NCBI RefSeq assembly: GCF_000003605.2
Contig: NW_003153253.1
Coordinates: forward strand, 100,330 to 117,350
From: Saccoglossus kowalevskii
Taxonomy: Eukaryota; Hemichordata; Enteropneusta; Harrimaniidae
Reading direction: 5' to 3'
DNA: 17,021 nucleotides
Shown here: piece by piece, positions 10,793 to 17,021 of the stretch
How the letters are laid out: each line of letters opens with the position of its first letter
Numbering within the stretch: the stretch's first letter is position 1
The notes under the pieces: model-generated
Told to the model about the DNA's origin: nothing
Database searches by the model: none
What the model saw: only the letters and a program-made list of their open reading frames with translations
Made by a program: the position numbers and the translations under genes

Positions 10793-10975
10793 TTAGTACC
10801 CGTCAGAATCGACGAGACTATGTGCTACTTCCATCTATGCTGCAATCTGCACGTTCTGAATTTGCTTTTGTATTATTTTATAAGCGTAGAACTAAGATGT
10901 ATACCTTCCTAGTTACTGTACTGAGTAATCATAGTTAAAACGATTTTTGTATATTCTTAGCAAGTTTGGGCGTTT

Positions 10976-11017
10976 CTTAGCCCGTGCTAACAAATGTTTC
11001 CTCCCGAGCGTGAACGC
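10976..11017. repeat. Third copy of the 10.7-kb hairpin arm
   Basis: CTTAGCCCGTGCTAAC followed, after 15 bases, by GAGCGTGAACGC repeats the right arm of the hairpin at 10763-10792. With the left arm at 10717-10747 it could form the ends of an element of about 300 bases (10717-11017). Confidence 0.65.
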
Positions 11018-11054
11018 AATTGGGTCTATCCGATATGCAAACATATGTGATTAG

Positions 11055-11082
11055 TTTAAATCTTAGTCCGTACTTCGTGTAG
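11055..11082 (+). repeat. Direct repeat, left member (28 bp)
   Basis: TTTAAATCTTAGTCCGTACTT is exact at 11055-11075 and 11949-11969; with the next seven bases, 27 of 28 positions match. Weaker similarity continues (AGCATGAATACT against AGCCTGAACACT). The members are 894 bases apart. Confidence 0.75.
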
Positions 11083-11792
11083 CATGAATACTTCTCCTGC
11101 CTGACCCATTTCCTTATGAGTGTGTTTTGAAGACTTCGAGTCCATATTGTGTTTGCACTTTTAGTGGGTTTAACATCGACAGCTCGCGAATGAGTGATTT
11201 ATCGATACACAGGAAATACACACAACCAAACATGATGAATGGTGACACTCGACTCGCGGACAACAGAGCATTAGGGCAAAGATGTCATTTATCTAAAAAA
11301 AAGTATCCAAATGTCAGAACTGGGTATTTGTTTTTTACAAAAGAGAAGAGAATTAATGATCCACCAAAGATATCTTGTTTCACGTCATGTGGAAAGACGT
11401 TTTTTTATTTTTTACTCGAACCCGCCTGAAATTCATTCTTTTATTATTTGAAAATTAAAATAAATGCAATTTGCATGGAATTTAACCCGCGAAAACATAA
11501 TTTTTTCGACGTACTCCATTACGAATACCAACAAGCTGAAGATCACGTGACTTATAGTGTATGTTACGTCTACATACGTCACAAGGTCGTGACTTCATTA
11601 ATAATTCTGCCAGTGTATTATTACAAAGTTTGTTTTCCCACCGTGAAAAATGTCTATCTCTAAATCGTGCTACTCATACTGGGCGTCCGTGGTCGATGAA
11701 AGGCGATTTAAAATTGTGGCTTAACCACTCATCATTTTGGATGCTTTGCTTTTTCATATTTTGCTATTTTCATGCAATGCGAATATTTTTAA

Positions 11793-11832
11793 TAGAATAT
11801 ATATGGAATATATATAGTAGAATATATATGGA
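11793..11832. repeat. 25-base-period AT-rich tandem repeat
   Basis: TAGAATATATATGGA occurs at 11793-11807 and again at 11818-11832. Confidence 0.75.
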
Positions 11833-11948
11833 CATATTCCCCTACTATTGCATGTGTACCGAGCAGTGTTGGTTGGTTCATTCAGTTATTTTGTCAGCTG
11901 ACCCGACAGTGAATGACTTGTTTGTTTGTTCATCATGTAATACTGGTT

Positions 11949-11976
11949 TTTAAATCTTAGTCCGTACTTGGTGTAG
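11949..11976 (+). repeat. Direct repeat, right member (28 bp)
   Basis: Partner of 11055-11082. The sequence between the two members has no recognisable coding domain and no LTR or tRNA-primer-site signature that I could see. Confidence 0.75.
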
Positions 11977-12374
11977 GTGTAGCCTGAACACTACTAGTAT
12001 AAACAAGCGCCAGATTACGTATTTGCCACTTTCTTTGACTAAATATGCAACGACCCCCAGGAGAAACAACACGTTGGGGTCCGCCATACTGAATATTGAT
12101 TGTTAATATTGAAATGAATGTTGAAAGAAGGACGTTTTAGGCCGGCCTAAATTATGTAGTTTTTACTGTGTGAAACCGAACCAAAATATTAATCACGTTT
12201 ATTCAACAAACAAAATATTTGGACCGACCTTAGACAAGCCTAATGTGAAACAGACTAATGATTCAATTCACTGCCACTACATATTAATCGGATCGGATGT
12301 TTTCTTGCCACTGTGACAGTATACTGAATATATATTTATCTAATTCGTCTATCGCTTCGAAGGCGCAATGAATT

Positions 12375-12415
12375 GATTATTGAATCAATGATTATTGAAT
12401 GATTATTGAATCAAT
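12375..12415. repeat. Short tandem repeat of GATTATTGAATCAAT
   Basis: Units at 12375-12389, 12390-12400 (truncated by four bases) and 12401-12415. Neighbouring AATGAATTG words on both sides extend the repetitive zone. Confidence 0.8.
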
Positions 12416-13235
12416 GAATTGCAATTACCATTGCAATACACAAAAAACGTCAACAAGAATTACGAAGTAAAGACGCGATGGTGCATGCTTAATGTCACAT
12501 GACTACGTGACATGAACACTATACGAATAGCAGTTTATCCATCCACTGTAACACACTGAGAAGTAATTCTGTTATTCGGTTTCACAAAGTTGAGCAAAAA
12601 TACTCGCCGTATTTGAGCTCAGATCAGAAACGCATGAGCTCGGGCGGTGGTTAGCGCGCAATATATTCACCGTGCAACGTCACGCAATGAACATCCAGGA
12701 AAATTACATTGTTTACAGGCTATTCCAATAATTATTCACATTCATGCTACCTCCGCGACGTTCACAGAAAAAAATATGAATAAAATGAAATAACAATGAC
12801 AATCCACATACAATTTTTAAAAAAAAGTCTGGAATTGATGATTATCACTATCCGCATTCCAAGTATCAGTTTTACACCGAAATGACTGGAATGGTTTATC
12901 GATAACTTAGTGTATCTTTTATAATATAGATCCGGCACAATTCACCTTGTCAGTTTCGCAGAACATTTCAAGAGTTGTTACTTTGGCCACGATTATTAAA
13001 ACAGGACGGTTGTTATTTAGCTAATTTAGGATAAGGCGTATGTAGTATGGCAGTTAAAAATTCAGGAAGGGCGTAGCTTACTACATGACCGTTAACAGAC
13101 GGTTCCACGAATGTCCCACATACTTTGGTGTCATATGCCGAATTCAACATCTCCTGTGCTAACCAACAATACAGGCACCTGTCTTTATTATGCGAGCTTG
13201 TCTACAATTGACGTATTATTTTTCCATCTATCAAG

Positions 13236-13386
13236 GATGTTGACGTCAGACTTTGCAGCAGCTGCTGTCTTGATATCATTCGGTGCACTTTTGGGCAAAG
13301 TGTCTCACCTCCAACTCATCATCCTGGGATTTGTAGAGATCATCTTCTTCTCTGTAAACGAATATGTGGGTGCTGGCTACTTCCAA
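13236..13386 (+). CDS. Rh ammonium transporter, exon 3 (TM3-TM4)
   Basis: The exon begins after TTTTTCCATCTATCAAG; its first base completes the Thr codon split with exon 2. The translation reads through MLTSDFAAAAVLISFGALLG, a short KVSHLQ loop, then LIILGFVEIIFFSVNEYVG and AGYFQ. These are two membrane helices joined by a short loop, matching human RhCG helices 3 and 4. The Phe in SDF aligns with RhCG Phe130, one of the two Phe residues that gate the outer pore mouth. The donor is CAA|GTGAGT, giving phase 0. The length of 151 bases equals the size I remember for vertebrate RH exon 3. It lies 7.7 kb from exon 2 but only 275 bases from exon 4. Confidence 0.96.
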
Positions 13387-13661
13387 GTGAGTATGAAACA
13401 GCGGAAAACTATAATGCGCATGCGCAGTGATTGTGTTAGGGCATACGATAACAGTTAACTGTCTGTTAATTAAACACTAGATAGTTTATGATTAATCATA
13501 ATCCCATGTTCTTATCAACACATAGTATCGAAATAATAATAAGATTGCACTTCGCTCTTTACGATAGCCGAACGTAGTTGATCTGCGCCACCAGTGTCGG
13601 TTTTAAGAACTCACACATTGCACACGGAGGGCGCTATTCATAACGTTAATTTTATTTCCAG
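13387..13661 (+). other. Rh gene intron 3
   Basis: This short intron runs from GTGAGT to TTTCCAG. It holds an NRF1-like palindromic GCGCATGCGC motif near 13416, and otherwise nothing recognisable. Confidence 0.95.
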
Positions 13662-13806
13662 ACTGCTGACGTTGGTGGCTCTATGTTTGTGCACGTATTC
13701 GGAGCATATTTTGGTCTGGCCGCATCCAGAGTTCTGAACAAGAAAAGTTGGGAGGGCAGTTCAAAGGAAGGCAGTGTTTACCACTCAGATTTGTTCGCCA
13801 TGATCG
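13662..13806 (+). CDS. Rh ammonium transporter, exon 4 (TM5, pore His 1)
   Basis: The acceptor is TTTTATTTCCAG and the donor is ATCG|GTAAGT, leaving one G of a split Gly codon. The translation starts [20 protein letters not shown], the most conserved stretch of Rh proteins. The Asp aligns with RhCG Asp177, the recruitment and structural acid. The His in FVHVFG aligns with His185, the first of the twin pore histidines. A hydrophilic loop (about [16 protein letters not shown]) follows, then [12 protein letters not shown], which enters TM6. The length is 145 bases against a remembered 148 in vertebrates. The one-codon difference probably falls in the variable loop; that placement is inferred. 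Confidence 0.96.
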
Positions 13807-14425
13807 GTAAGTGTGATTATTTTATATTATCACAATTAGAATTTGTTTCTAGCCAATTGGCAAATGTAATCATCCTTAATTTGATAACAACTTTTTTGCA
13901 AGGGGTGGCATACATATATAAACTTTTTATTACTCTCCAGTTATGACTACTGTAAATGCATTAATTATTCACTGGGTTTTAATTAGGCTAATTTCGCTGA
14001 TGAGTAAATTTCGTTAAATTAAATCCACATAAGCATGTAAAATAACAATAAAACTCATTGTTTCCTTGACAAATTCGTGACATTAACACAATGAATATGC
14101 TCGAAACGTTAAAATAGTGAAATTAAATGTCAGTGAAAATAAATAGTTTTACAGTATCCGGGATATATATATCCAAATCCATTTGACAGTGACGTTCAAA
14201 GACAAAATATTTTGATCAAGGTATATTTGTCCTGCTTGAGACACACTTTGATTGGGATATGCAATCCCGTTCTACTGTTAGTCCAAACTTCTTTCCATTT
14301 GGTAGAAATCTGAAAATGAGGACCTACAATTTCACCTCTGTGTCTCCATCAATCTGTCTGCCTGTACATGTATCACAGACATGCCAGTAAAGATCAGGTT
14401 CAAACTTACATCCTCAAATTTGACT

Positions 14426-14660
14426 TACATGTACACGTGCAGCTACACCAGTTTCAAAATAAGATTCAAGATGGCCAATTTAATGGTGGCCACAAATCAT
14501 GTCCCTGTTCGATTCCTGAACCAGATTGATGTGCGTGGAGATTTTGTTTAAACTTACATAAGACATAATGGGACGTTGATGACAAAATAGATATAGAAAT
14601 AGAAAAATAGAAATCATGTCCAAATTTTAAACCTACATCATATCATACATGTACACGTGC
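14426..14660 (+). repeat. Pair of exact 15-base direct repeats in a diverged 220-base tandem duplication
   Basis: TACATGTACACGTGC occurs at 14426-14440 and 14646-14660. Nearby, AAATTTGACTTACA-like and ATTCAAGAT-like blocks also recur in the same order, suggesting an old tandem duplication of about 220 bases. Confidence 0.55.
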
Positions 14661-14803
14661 TATAATTGTTTGTATGATGCAATTCAAGATAGAAAAAAAC
14701 AGCTGATCTTTGGTGCCATGGACCACTATTGTCTATCACATTTAAATGAGGGGCTTATAGACCTAAAGTCAATAAATAAAACTAAATAAAATAAATAAAA
14801 ACT

Positions 14804-15083
14804 TTGAGCTACGGGCAACATATATTTTTGTTTTTGTTGAACGTCCACATTTAGTAACTCAAACTTTAATTAACAGTTAACCGAACATCAAGTTACGGGC
14901 AACATAGATTATTTGGTTTGTTTAACGTTGTATATTTCCTGTAATTCGAAGTTCGGTTAACTAATAATAAAAAGTTGGAGTTACAATTTGGGCGTGGTTT
15001 TACAAAAGTGGGCGTGGTTTCTGAAATATGGGCATGGTAATTTTTGTAACTTGATGTCAGTAACTCAAATAATTCAGCATCTC
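14804..15083 (-). repeat. Dispersed repeat, copy B, with internal duplication
   Basis: 14840-14878 is the near-exact inverted partner of 3995-4033. Within this copy, GCTACGGGCAACATA (14808-14822) recurs as GTTACGGGCAACATA (14892-14906), so a unit of about 84 bases is duplicated. The right end AATTCAGCATCTC is direct relative to copy A, so the element is rearranged or has inverted ends of its own. Family unknown. Confidence 0.7.
14990..15049 (+). repeat. 20-base tandem repeat, three units, GGGCGTGGTTT boxes
   Basis: Units begin at 14990, 15010 and 15030 with GGGCGTGGTTTTACAAAAGT, GGGCGTGGTTTCTGAAATAT and GGGCATGGTAATTTTTGTAA. The period is exactly 20 and only the box is well conserved. GGGCGTGG resembles Sp/KLF-type GC/CACCC boxes; any regulatory role is inference. 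Confidence 0.6.
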
Positions 15084-15138
15084 CATTTACTCTTGGTTGT
15101 CAACAAAGTTTTTTATATAAGTAAAACAGACTGGAATT

Positions 15139-15307
15139 TTAAAGCGGGGGAGTCATCACATGTGCATGCGTCAGATGGCCATAGCGTTTCATTGTTTACA
15201 AACAAGCGTCTCCCCATAAGCCTTTGTGTTTTAGCACGTGTTGTTATTGTCGCTTAGGACTCAATTTCCGCGCTTGAGTGGGTCACGACTCCCTCCCCCT
15301 GCTTTAA
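15139..15307 (+). mobile_element. M1 MITE, copy 3 (169 bp), in intron 4
   Basis: TTAA at each end. The best-preserved left terminus is AAGCGGGGGAGTCATCACAT, and the right end is GACTCCCTCCCCCTGCTTTAA. The core GCATGCGTCAGATGGCCATA and CATTGTTTACAAACAAGCGT are conserved. The inner inverted repeat has decayed (TGAGTGGGTCACGAC in place of TGCGCAGGTGACGA). It ends 91 bases before exon 5 and lies in the same orientation as copy 4 on the far side of that exon. Confidence 0.88.
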
Positions 15308-15398
15308 TAATCTAGTTTGAGAGCCCATGCTTCCAATGCAATAAGCCATGGTCTACATAATAAGTTACTATTAAATCTTTTTATATATATCTTTGTAG

Positions 15399-15562
15399 GC
15401 ACTGTATTCCTGTGGATGTTTTGGCCAAGTTTTAACAGTGCGCTAGCCCCTGGTGATGACCAACACAGGGCTGTCATCAATACGTACTACGCCTTGGCGT
15501 CTTGTTGTGTTACAACCTTTGCTGTATCTGCCATGGTGTCTAAGGAAAACAAGCTGGATATG
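15399..15562 (+). CDS. Rh ammonium transporter, exon 5 (TM6-TM7)
   Basis: The acceptor tract TTTTTATATATATCTTTGTAG precedes GC, which completes the split Gly codon. The translation is [20 protein letters not shown], then [34 protein letters not shown]. The Phe and Asn of WPSFNSA align with RhCG Phe235 (second gate Phe) and Asn236. QHRA(A/V)INTY is an Rh hallmark at the start of TM7. The exon ends at a codon boundary at ATG|GTAAGT. It is 164 bases, one codon shorter than the 167 I remember in vertebrates; the gap falls at the ALAPGDD loop, where human RhCG has a slightly longer turn. M1-type MITEs sit 91 bases before and 45 bases after it, in the same orientation. Skipping or deleting this exon would shift the frame, since 164 is not a multiple of 3. 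Confidence 0.96.
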
Positions 15563-16202
15563 GTAAGTCCCTTCTACAGTAAAGAGATTACCGTACATCA
15601 AATTGTAATAAAGCAGGGGGGTCGTCATCTACGCATGCGTCAGATGGGCATAGCGTGTCATTGTTTACAAACAAGCATCTACCTATGAGCCTTGCGTTCT
15701 TAGCATGTGTTGTTATCGTCGCTTGGGACTCAATTCCCGCGCGTGCGCAGGTGACGACCCCCCTTCGCTTTAAGATTAGTCTGAGATGCAAACCAGAATC
15801 TTGATGTTTTTCCTGCATCACCATCATCCTTTTCGAATTTATGGAACAATTGTTTTACTTTTGTAGTCATTAACCGTACTTTTGAACATTATATACTTTG
15901 TAAGTTAGTTGTTCACCTGAAGCACAATTCGTACAGCAATGCATGATGGGATTTATTGGAGTAAAGAAAATAACTTACCTTGTGAACATTTTCAGTTTTT
16001 TGGGTTGTTTTTTTGCCAATTAAGTGCTTTCAACTTAGTTTTGTTGACAATACAACTTTAGTGCTCAATGTAAGATACCTGAGGTCAACATTTCTGTGTT
16101 ACGTTTGTAAGCACTCCATTCATTTCTCCATGTTTTTGAGTGATTTTCAAAATATTCTTATCATTACATTATCACCTCTGTCTGTACATTGTTTATGAAC
16201 AG
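15563..16202 (+). other. Rh gene intron 5
   Basis: Bounded by GTAAGT and AACAG. It contains an M1 MITE (15608-15773); the remaining 430 bases (15774-16202) are AT-rich with nothing recognisable. Confidence 0.95.
15608..15773 (+). mobile_element. M1 MITE, copy 4 (166 bp), in intron 5
   Basis: The left flank is ATAA rather than TTAA (one change) and the right flank is TTAA. The left end AGCAGGGGGGTCGTCATCTA is mirrored by GCAGGTGACGACCCCCCTTC at the right. It shares GCATGCGTCAGATGG, CATTGTTTACAAACAAGC and CGCTTGGGACTCAATTCCCG with copies 2 and 3. It begins 45 bases downstream of the exon 5 donor. Non-coding. Confidence 0.88.
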
Positions 16203-16340
16203 GTTCATATCCAAAACTCAACACTAGCTGGCGGTGTTGCTGTAGGCACATGCGCTAACATGATGATACAACCCTGGGGTGCCATGGTGATTGGAGTCGT
16301 TGCTGGCACCCTCTCTGTTGTGGGATATAAATGGATTTCT
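16203..16340 (+). CDS. Rh ammonium transporter, exon 6 (TM8-TM9)
   Basis: The acceptor is TTGTTTATGAACAG and the donor is TCT|GTAAGT; both ends are phase 0. The 46-residue translation starts [20 protein letters not shown], then [20 protein letters not shown] and GYKWIS. VHIQN(S/A)[10 protein letters not shown] is a near-universal Rh signature in TM8. The GAMVIG...GTLSVVG stretch is TM9, rich in small residues as expected for tight helix packing in a trimeric channel. The length of 138 bases equals the vertebrate RH exon 6 size I remember. Without the flanking splice sites the frame would run on into the intron and soon stop. Confidence 0.96.
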
Positions 16341-16631
16341 GTAAGTATACATTGCATTTATTGTAGCCACTATATACATGTATGCTGCTGTTATGTACGT
16401 TCACATCCATAATTCTTCTTTTTCCACACATCAAAAAAAGCATTTTTTATGCCCCATTTTTGCTTTTTGCTTTTGCACAGGTCAAGGTACTGGTAAAGTC
16501 AATCCGATGTCTGTGTGTCTTTGTGTTCGTTTTGAATTGATCATAGTTAGCATTTAATTAACAAACAAAAGCAAATTCAATTCATGTCCAGTCTGTAATT
16601 ATAGTTTATAATTTTTTTTTATCTATTGCAG
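16341..16631 (+). other. Rh gene intron 6
   Basis: Bounded by GTAAGT and TTGCAG, 291 bases, AT-rich, with a T9 run close to the acceptor. No other element seen. Confidence 0.95.
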
Positions 16632-16765
16632 CCATTCCTGTTGTCCAAAGTTCACCTGCATGACACATGTGGGGTCAATAACTTGCACGGCATGCCAGGA
16701 ATACTGGCTGCTATCGCCGGAGCCATTGCCGCTGCTACAGCAGAGACAAGTAACTATGGTTACGG
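16632..16765 (+). CDS. Rh ammonium transporter, exon 7 (TM10, pore His 2)
   Basis: The acceptor follows a T-rich tract, ATCTATTGCAG. The donor is GG|GTGAGT, leaving two bases of a split codon. The translation is [20 protein letters not shown], then [20 protein letters not shown] and NYGYG. DTCG(V/I)NNLHG(M/I)PG is diagnostic of Rh proteins. Its His aligns with RhCG His344, the second of the twin pore histidines, so the conducting core is intact. The Ala/Ile-rich segment after it is TM10. The length of 134 bases equals the remembered vertebrate RH exon 7. Exon 8 must lie beyond the right edge, because only 256 bases of intron 7 are in view and they hold no further Rh coding. Confidence 0.95.
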
Positions 16766-17021
16766 GTGAGTTTATCCATATTTTGGCTAGTCTGTTTCAA
16801 CACATTTATAACTGAATCTTGGCTTCTGCTAAGAATAAAATTAGGTACTTTTTTTTTTAGCTAATGACCTTGTTTATAATGAAGGGCAGTGTTTGTCACA
16901 CCACTTCGTGTTTGATATGGATCACACAGTGACATATACAATGCATGTGAAATACATTGTTTACAGAAAATTTAAAGACTCGCTGTGCAACCACTGCCCT
17001 TTAAAATCACAATTTATTCTA
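16766..17021 (+). other. Rh gene intron 7, 5' part
   Basis: Starts with GTGAGT and runs off the right edge. It contains an M2-family MITE (16879-17004). No exon 8 coding sequence is present. Confidence 0.9.
16879..17004 (-). mobile_element. M2 MITE, copy c (about 126 bp), in intron 7
   Basis: The left end AAGGGCAGTGTTTGTCACAC is mirrored at the right by CAACCACTGCCCTTTAA, giving a terminal inverted repeat with AGGGCAGTG as its core. The right flank is TTAA; the left flank is degraded (ATGA). The centre holds GTGAAATACATTGTTTACAG, shared with copy b. Non-coding, oriented like copy b and opposite to copy a. Confidence 0.75.

Larger units (their letters stand above)
5509..13235 (+). other. Rh gene intron 2 (7.7 kb)
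   Basis: This intron is bounded by donor GTAAGT at 5509 and acceptor AAG at 13233-13235. It is the largest intron in view and the main landing site for repeats: M2 copies at 5534-5665 and 5728-5838, M1 copies at 6117-6341 and 7254-7400, inverted repeats at 10117-10168 and 10717-11017, and direct repeats near 11.06 and 11.95 kb, plus simple repeats. Stretches 6342-7253, 7401-9050, 9067-9813, 9838-10116, 10169-10716, 11083-11792 and 12416-13235 hold no gene I recognise. The longest open frames there (7609-7959, 11561-11953) show no domain. Confidence 0.93.
13807..15398 (+). other. Rh gene intron 4
   Basis: Bounded by GTAAGT and TTTGTAG. It is very AT-rich to 14800, with a perfect 14-base palindrome at 14161-14174 and a 15-base exact direct repeat (14426-14440 and 14646-14660). 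Then come an A-rich stretch, a dispersed repeat (14804-15083), a 20-base tandem repeat and an M1 MITE (15139-15307). Confidence 0.95.
5325..16765 (+). other. Partial Rh-type ammonium transporter gene, exons 2-7 (gene span in window)
   Basis: Six exons at 5325-5508, 13236-13386, 13662-13806, 15399-15562, 16203-16340 and 16632-16765 splice into one uninterrupted frame. Intron phases after each exon are 2, 0, 1, 0, 0 and 2. All introns are GT-AG, and five of the six donors read GTAAGT or GTGAGT; intron 7 is GTGAGT as well. The product is a membrane channel of the Amt/Mep/Rh superfamily, which moves ammonia/ammonium across the plasma membrane. In animals it usually works in excretory or gill epithelia. 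Exon sizes are 184, 151, 145, 164, 138 and 134. Those I remember for vertebrate RH exons 2 to 7 are 187, 151, 148, 167, 138 and 134, so the organisation is conserved. The initiator exon and the C-terminal exons (8 onward) are missing from the window. Assignment to the Rh family is secure; assignment to B, C or an invertebrate Rh50 subtype is not. Confidence 0.95.

Noticed and set aside
11561-11953. 130-codon open frame, the longest in the window
   Set aside because: It is built largely from AT-rich tandem repeat (ATATATATGG units) and shows no domain; the hydrophobic stretch comes from T-rich DNA.
15443-15628. Minus-strand open frames overlapping exon 5 and M1 copy 4 (also 15588-15827 and 6040-6237)
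   Set aside because: They are antisense shadows of the Rh exon or of MITE sequence. The MITE open frames recur only because the element recurs.
1-17021. CRISPR array, bacterial operon, or novel defence/biosynthetic system
   Set aside because: No regularly spaced repeats with unique spacers, no contiguous long open frames, and clear spliceosomal introns: this is animal genomic DNA.

Overview
The window is eukaryotic genomic DNA, AT-rich and dominated by introns, most likely from a marine invertebrate animal. I cannot fix the species from sequence alone. The evidence for this is GT/AG-bounded exons separated by introns of 275 to 7,727 bases, an animal-type Rh protein, microsatellites, and many short non-autonomous DNA transposons. 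No bacterial operon, ribosome-binding site, tRNA, rRNA or CRISPR array was seen.

The only gene I can support is an Rh-family ammonium/ammonia channel (RhBG/RhCG/Rh50 type) on the + strand. Six consecutive coding exons are present: 5325-5508, 13236-13386, 13662-13806, 15399-15562, 16203-16340 and 16632-16765. They total 916 coding bases and join in one open frame of about 305 residues, equivalent to roughly residues 62 to 367 of human RhCG. All the transport-critical residues I could place are present: the Phe gate pair, the TM5 Asp, and both pore histidines. The first exon (N-terminal helix, start codon) and the last exons (C-terminal helices and tail) are outside the window or unrecognised. 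By number they should be exons 2 to 7, and their sizes are equal to, or exactly one codon shorter than, those I remember for vertebrate RH genes.

Layout: 1-5324 is upstream sequence, probably intron 1. It holds a candidate Tc/mariner-pogo-like transposon end (1068-1123), a TTAA-flanked MITE (2367-2529), a (TA)n tract and one copy of a dispersed repeat (3995-4160). Intron 2 (5509-13235) holds an inverted MITE pair beside exon 2, two copies of a second MITE family, a compound inverted repeat at 10.7-11.0 kb and several simple repeats. Introns 3 to 7 are shorter. Intron 4 carries the second copy of the dispersed repeat and a 20-base tandem repeat. Exon 5 is sandwiched between two same-orientation MITEs.

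The most unusual feature is the cloud of small TTAA-flanked inverted-repeat elements: four M1, three M2 and one M3. They seem to share end architecture and an internal CATTGTTTAC-like motif. I found no convincing new protein-coding system; the novelty here lies in repeats and gene architecture.
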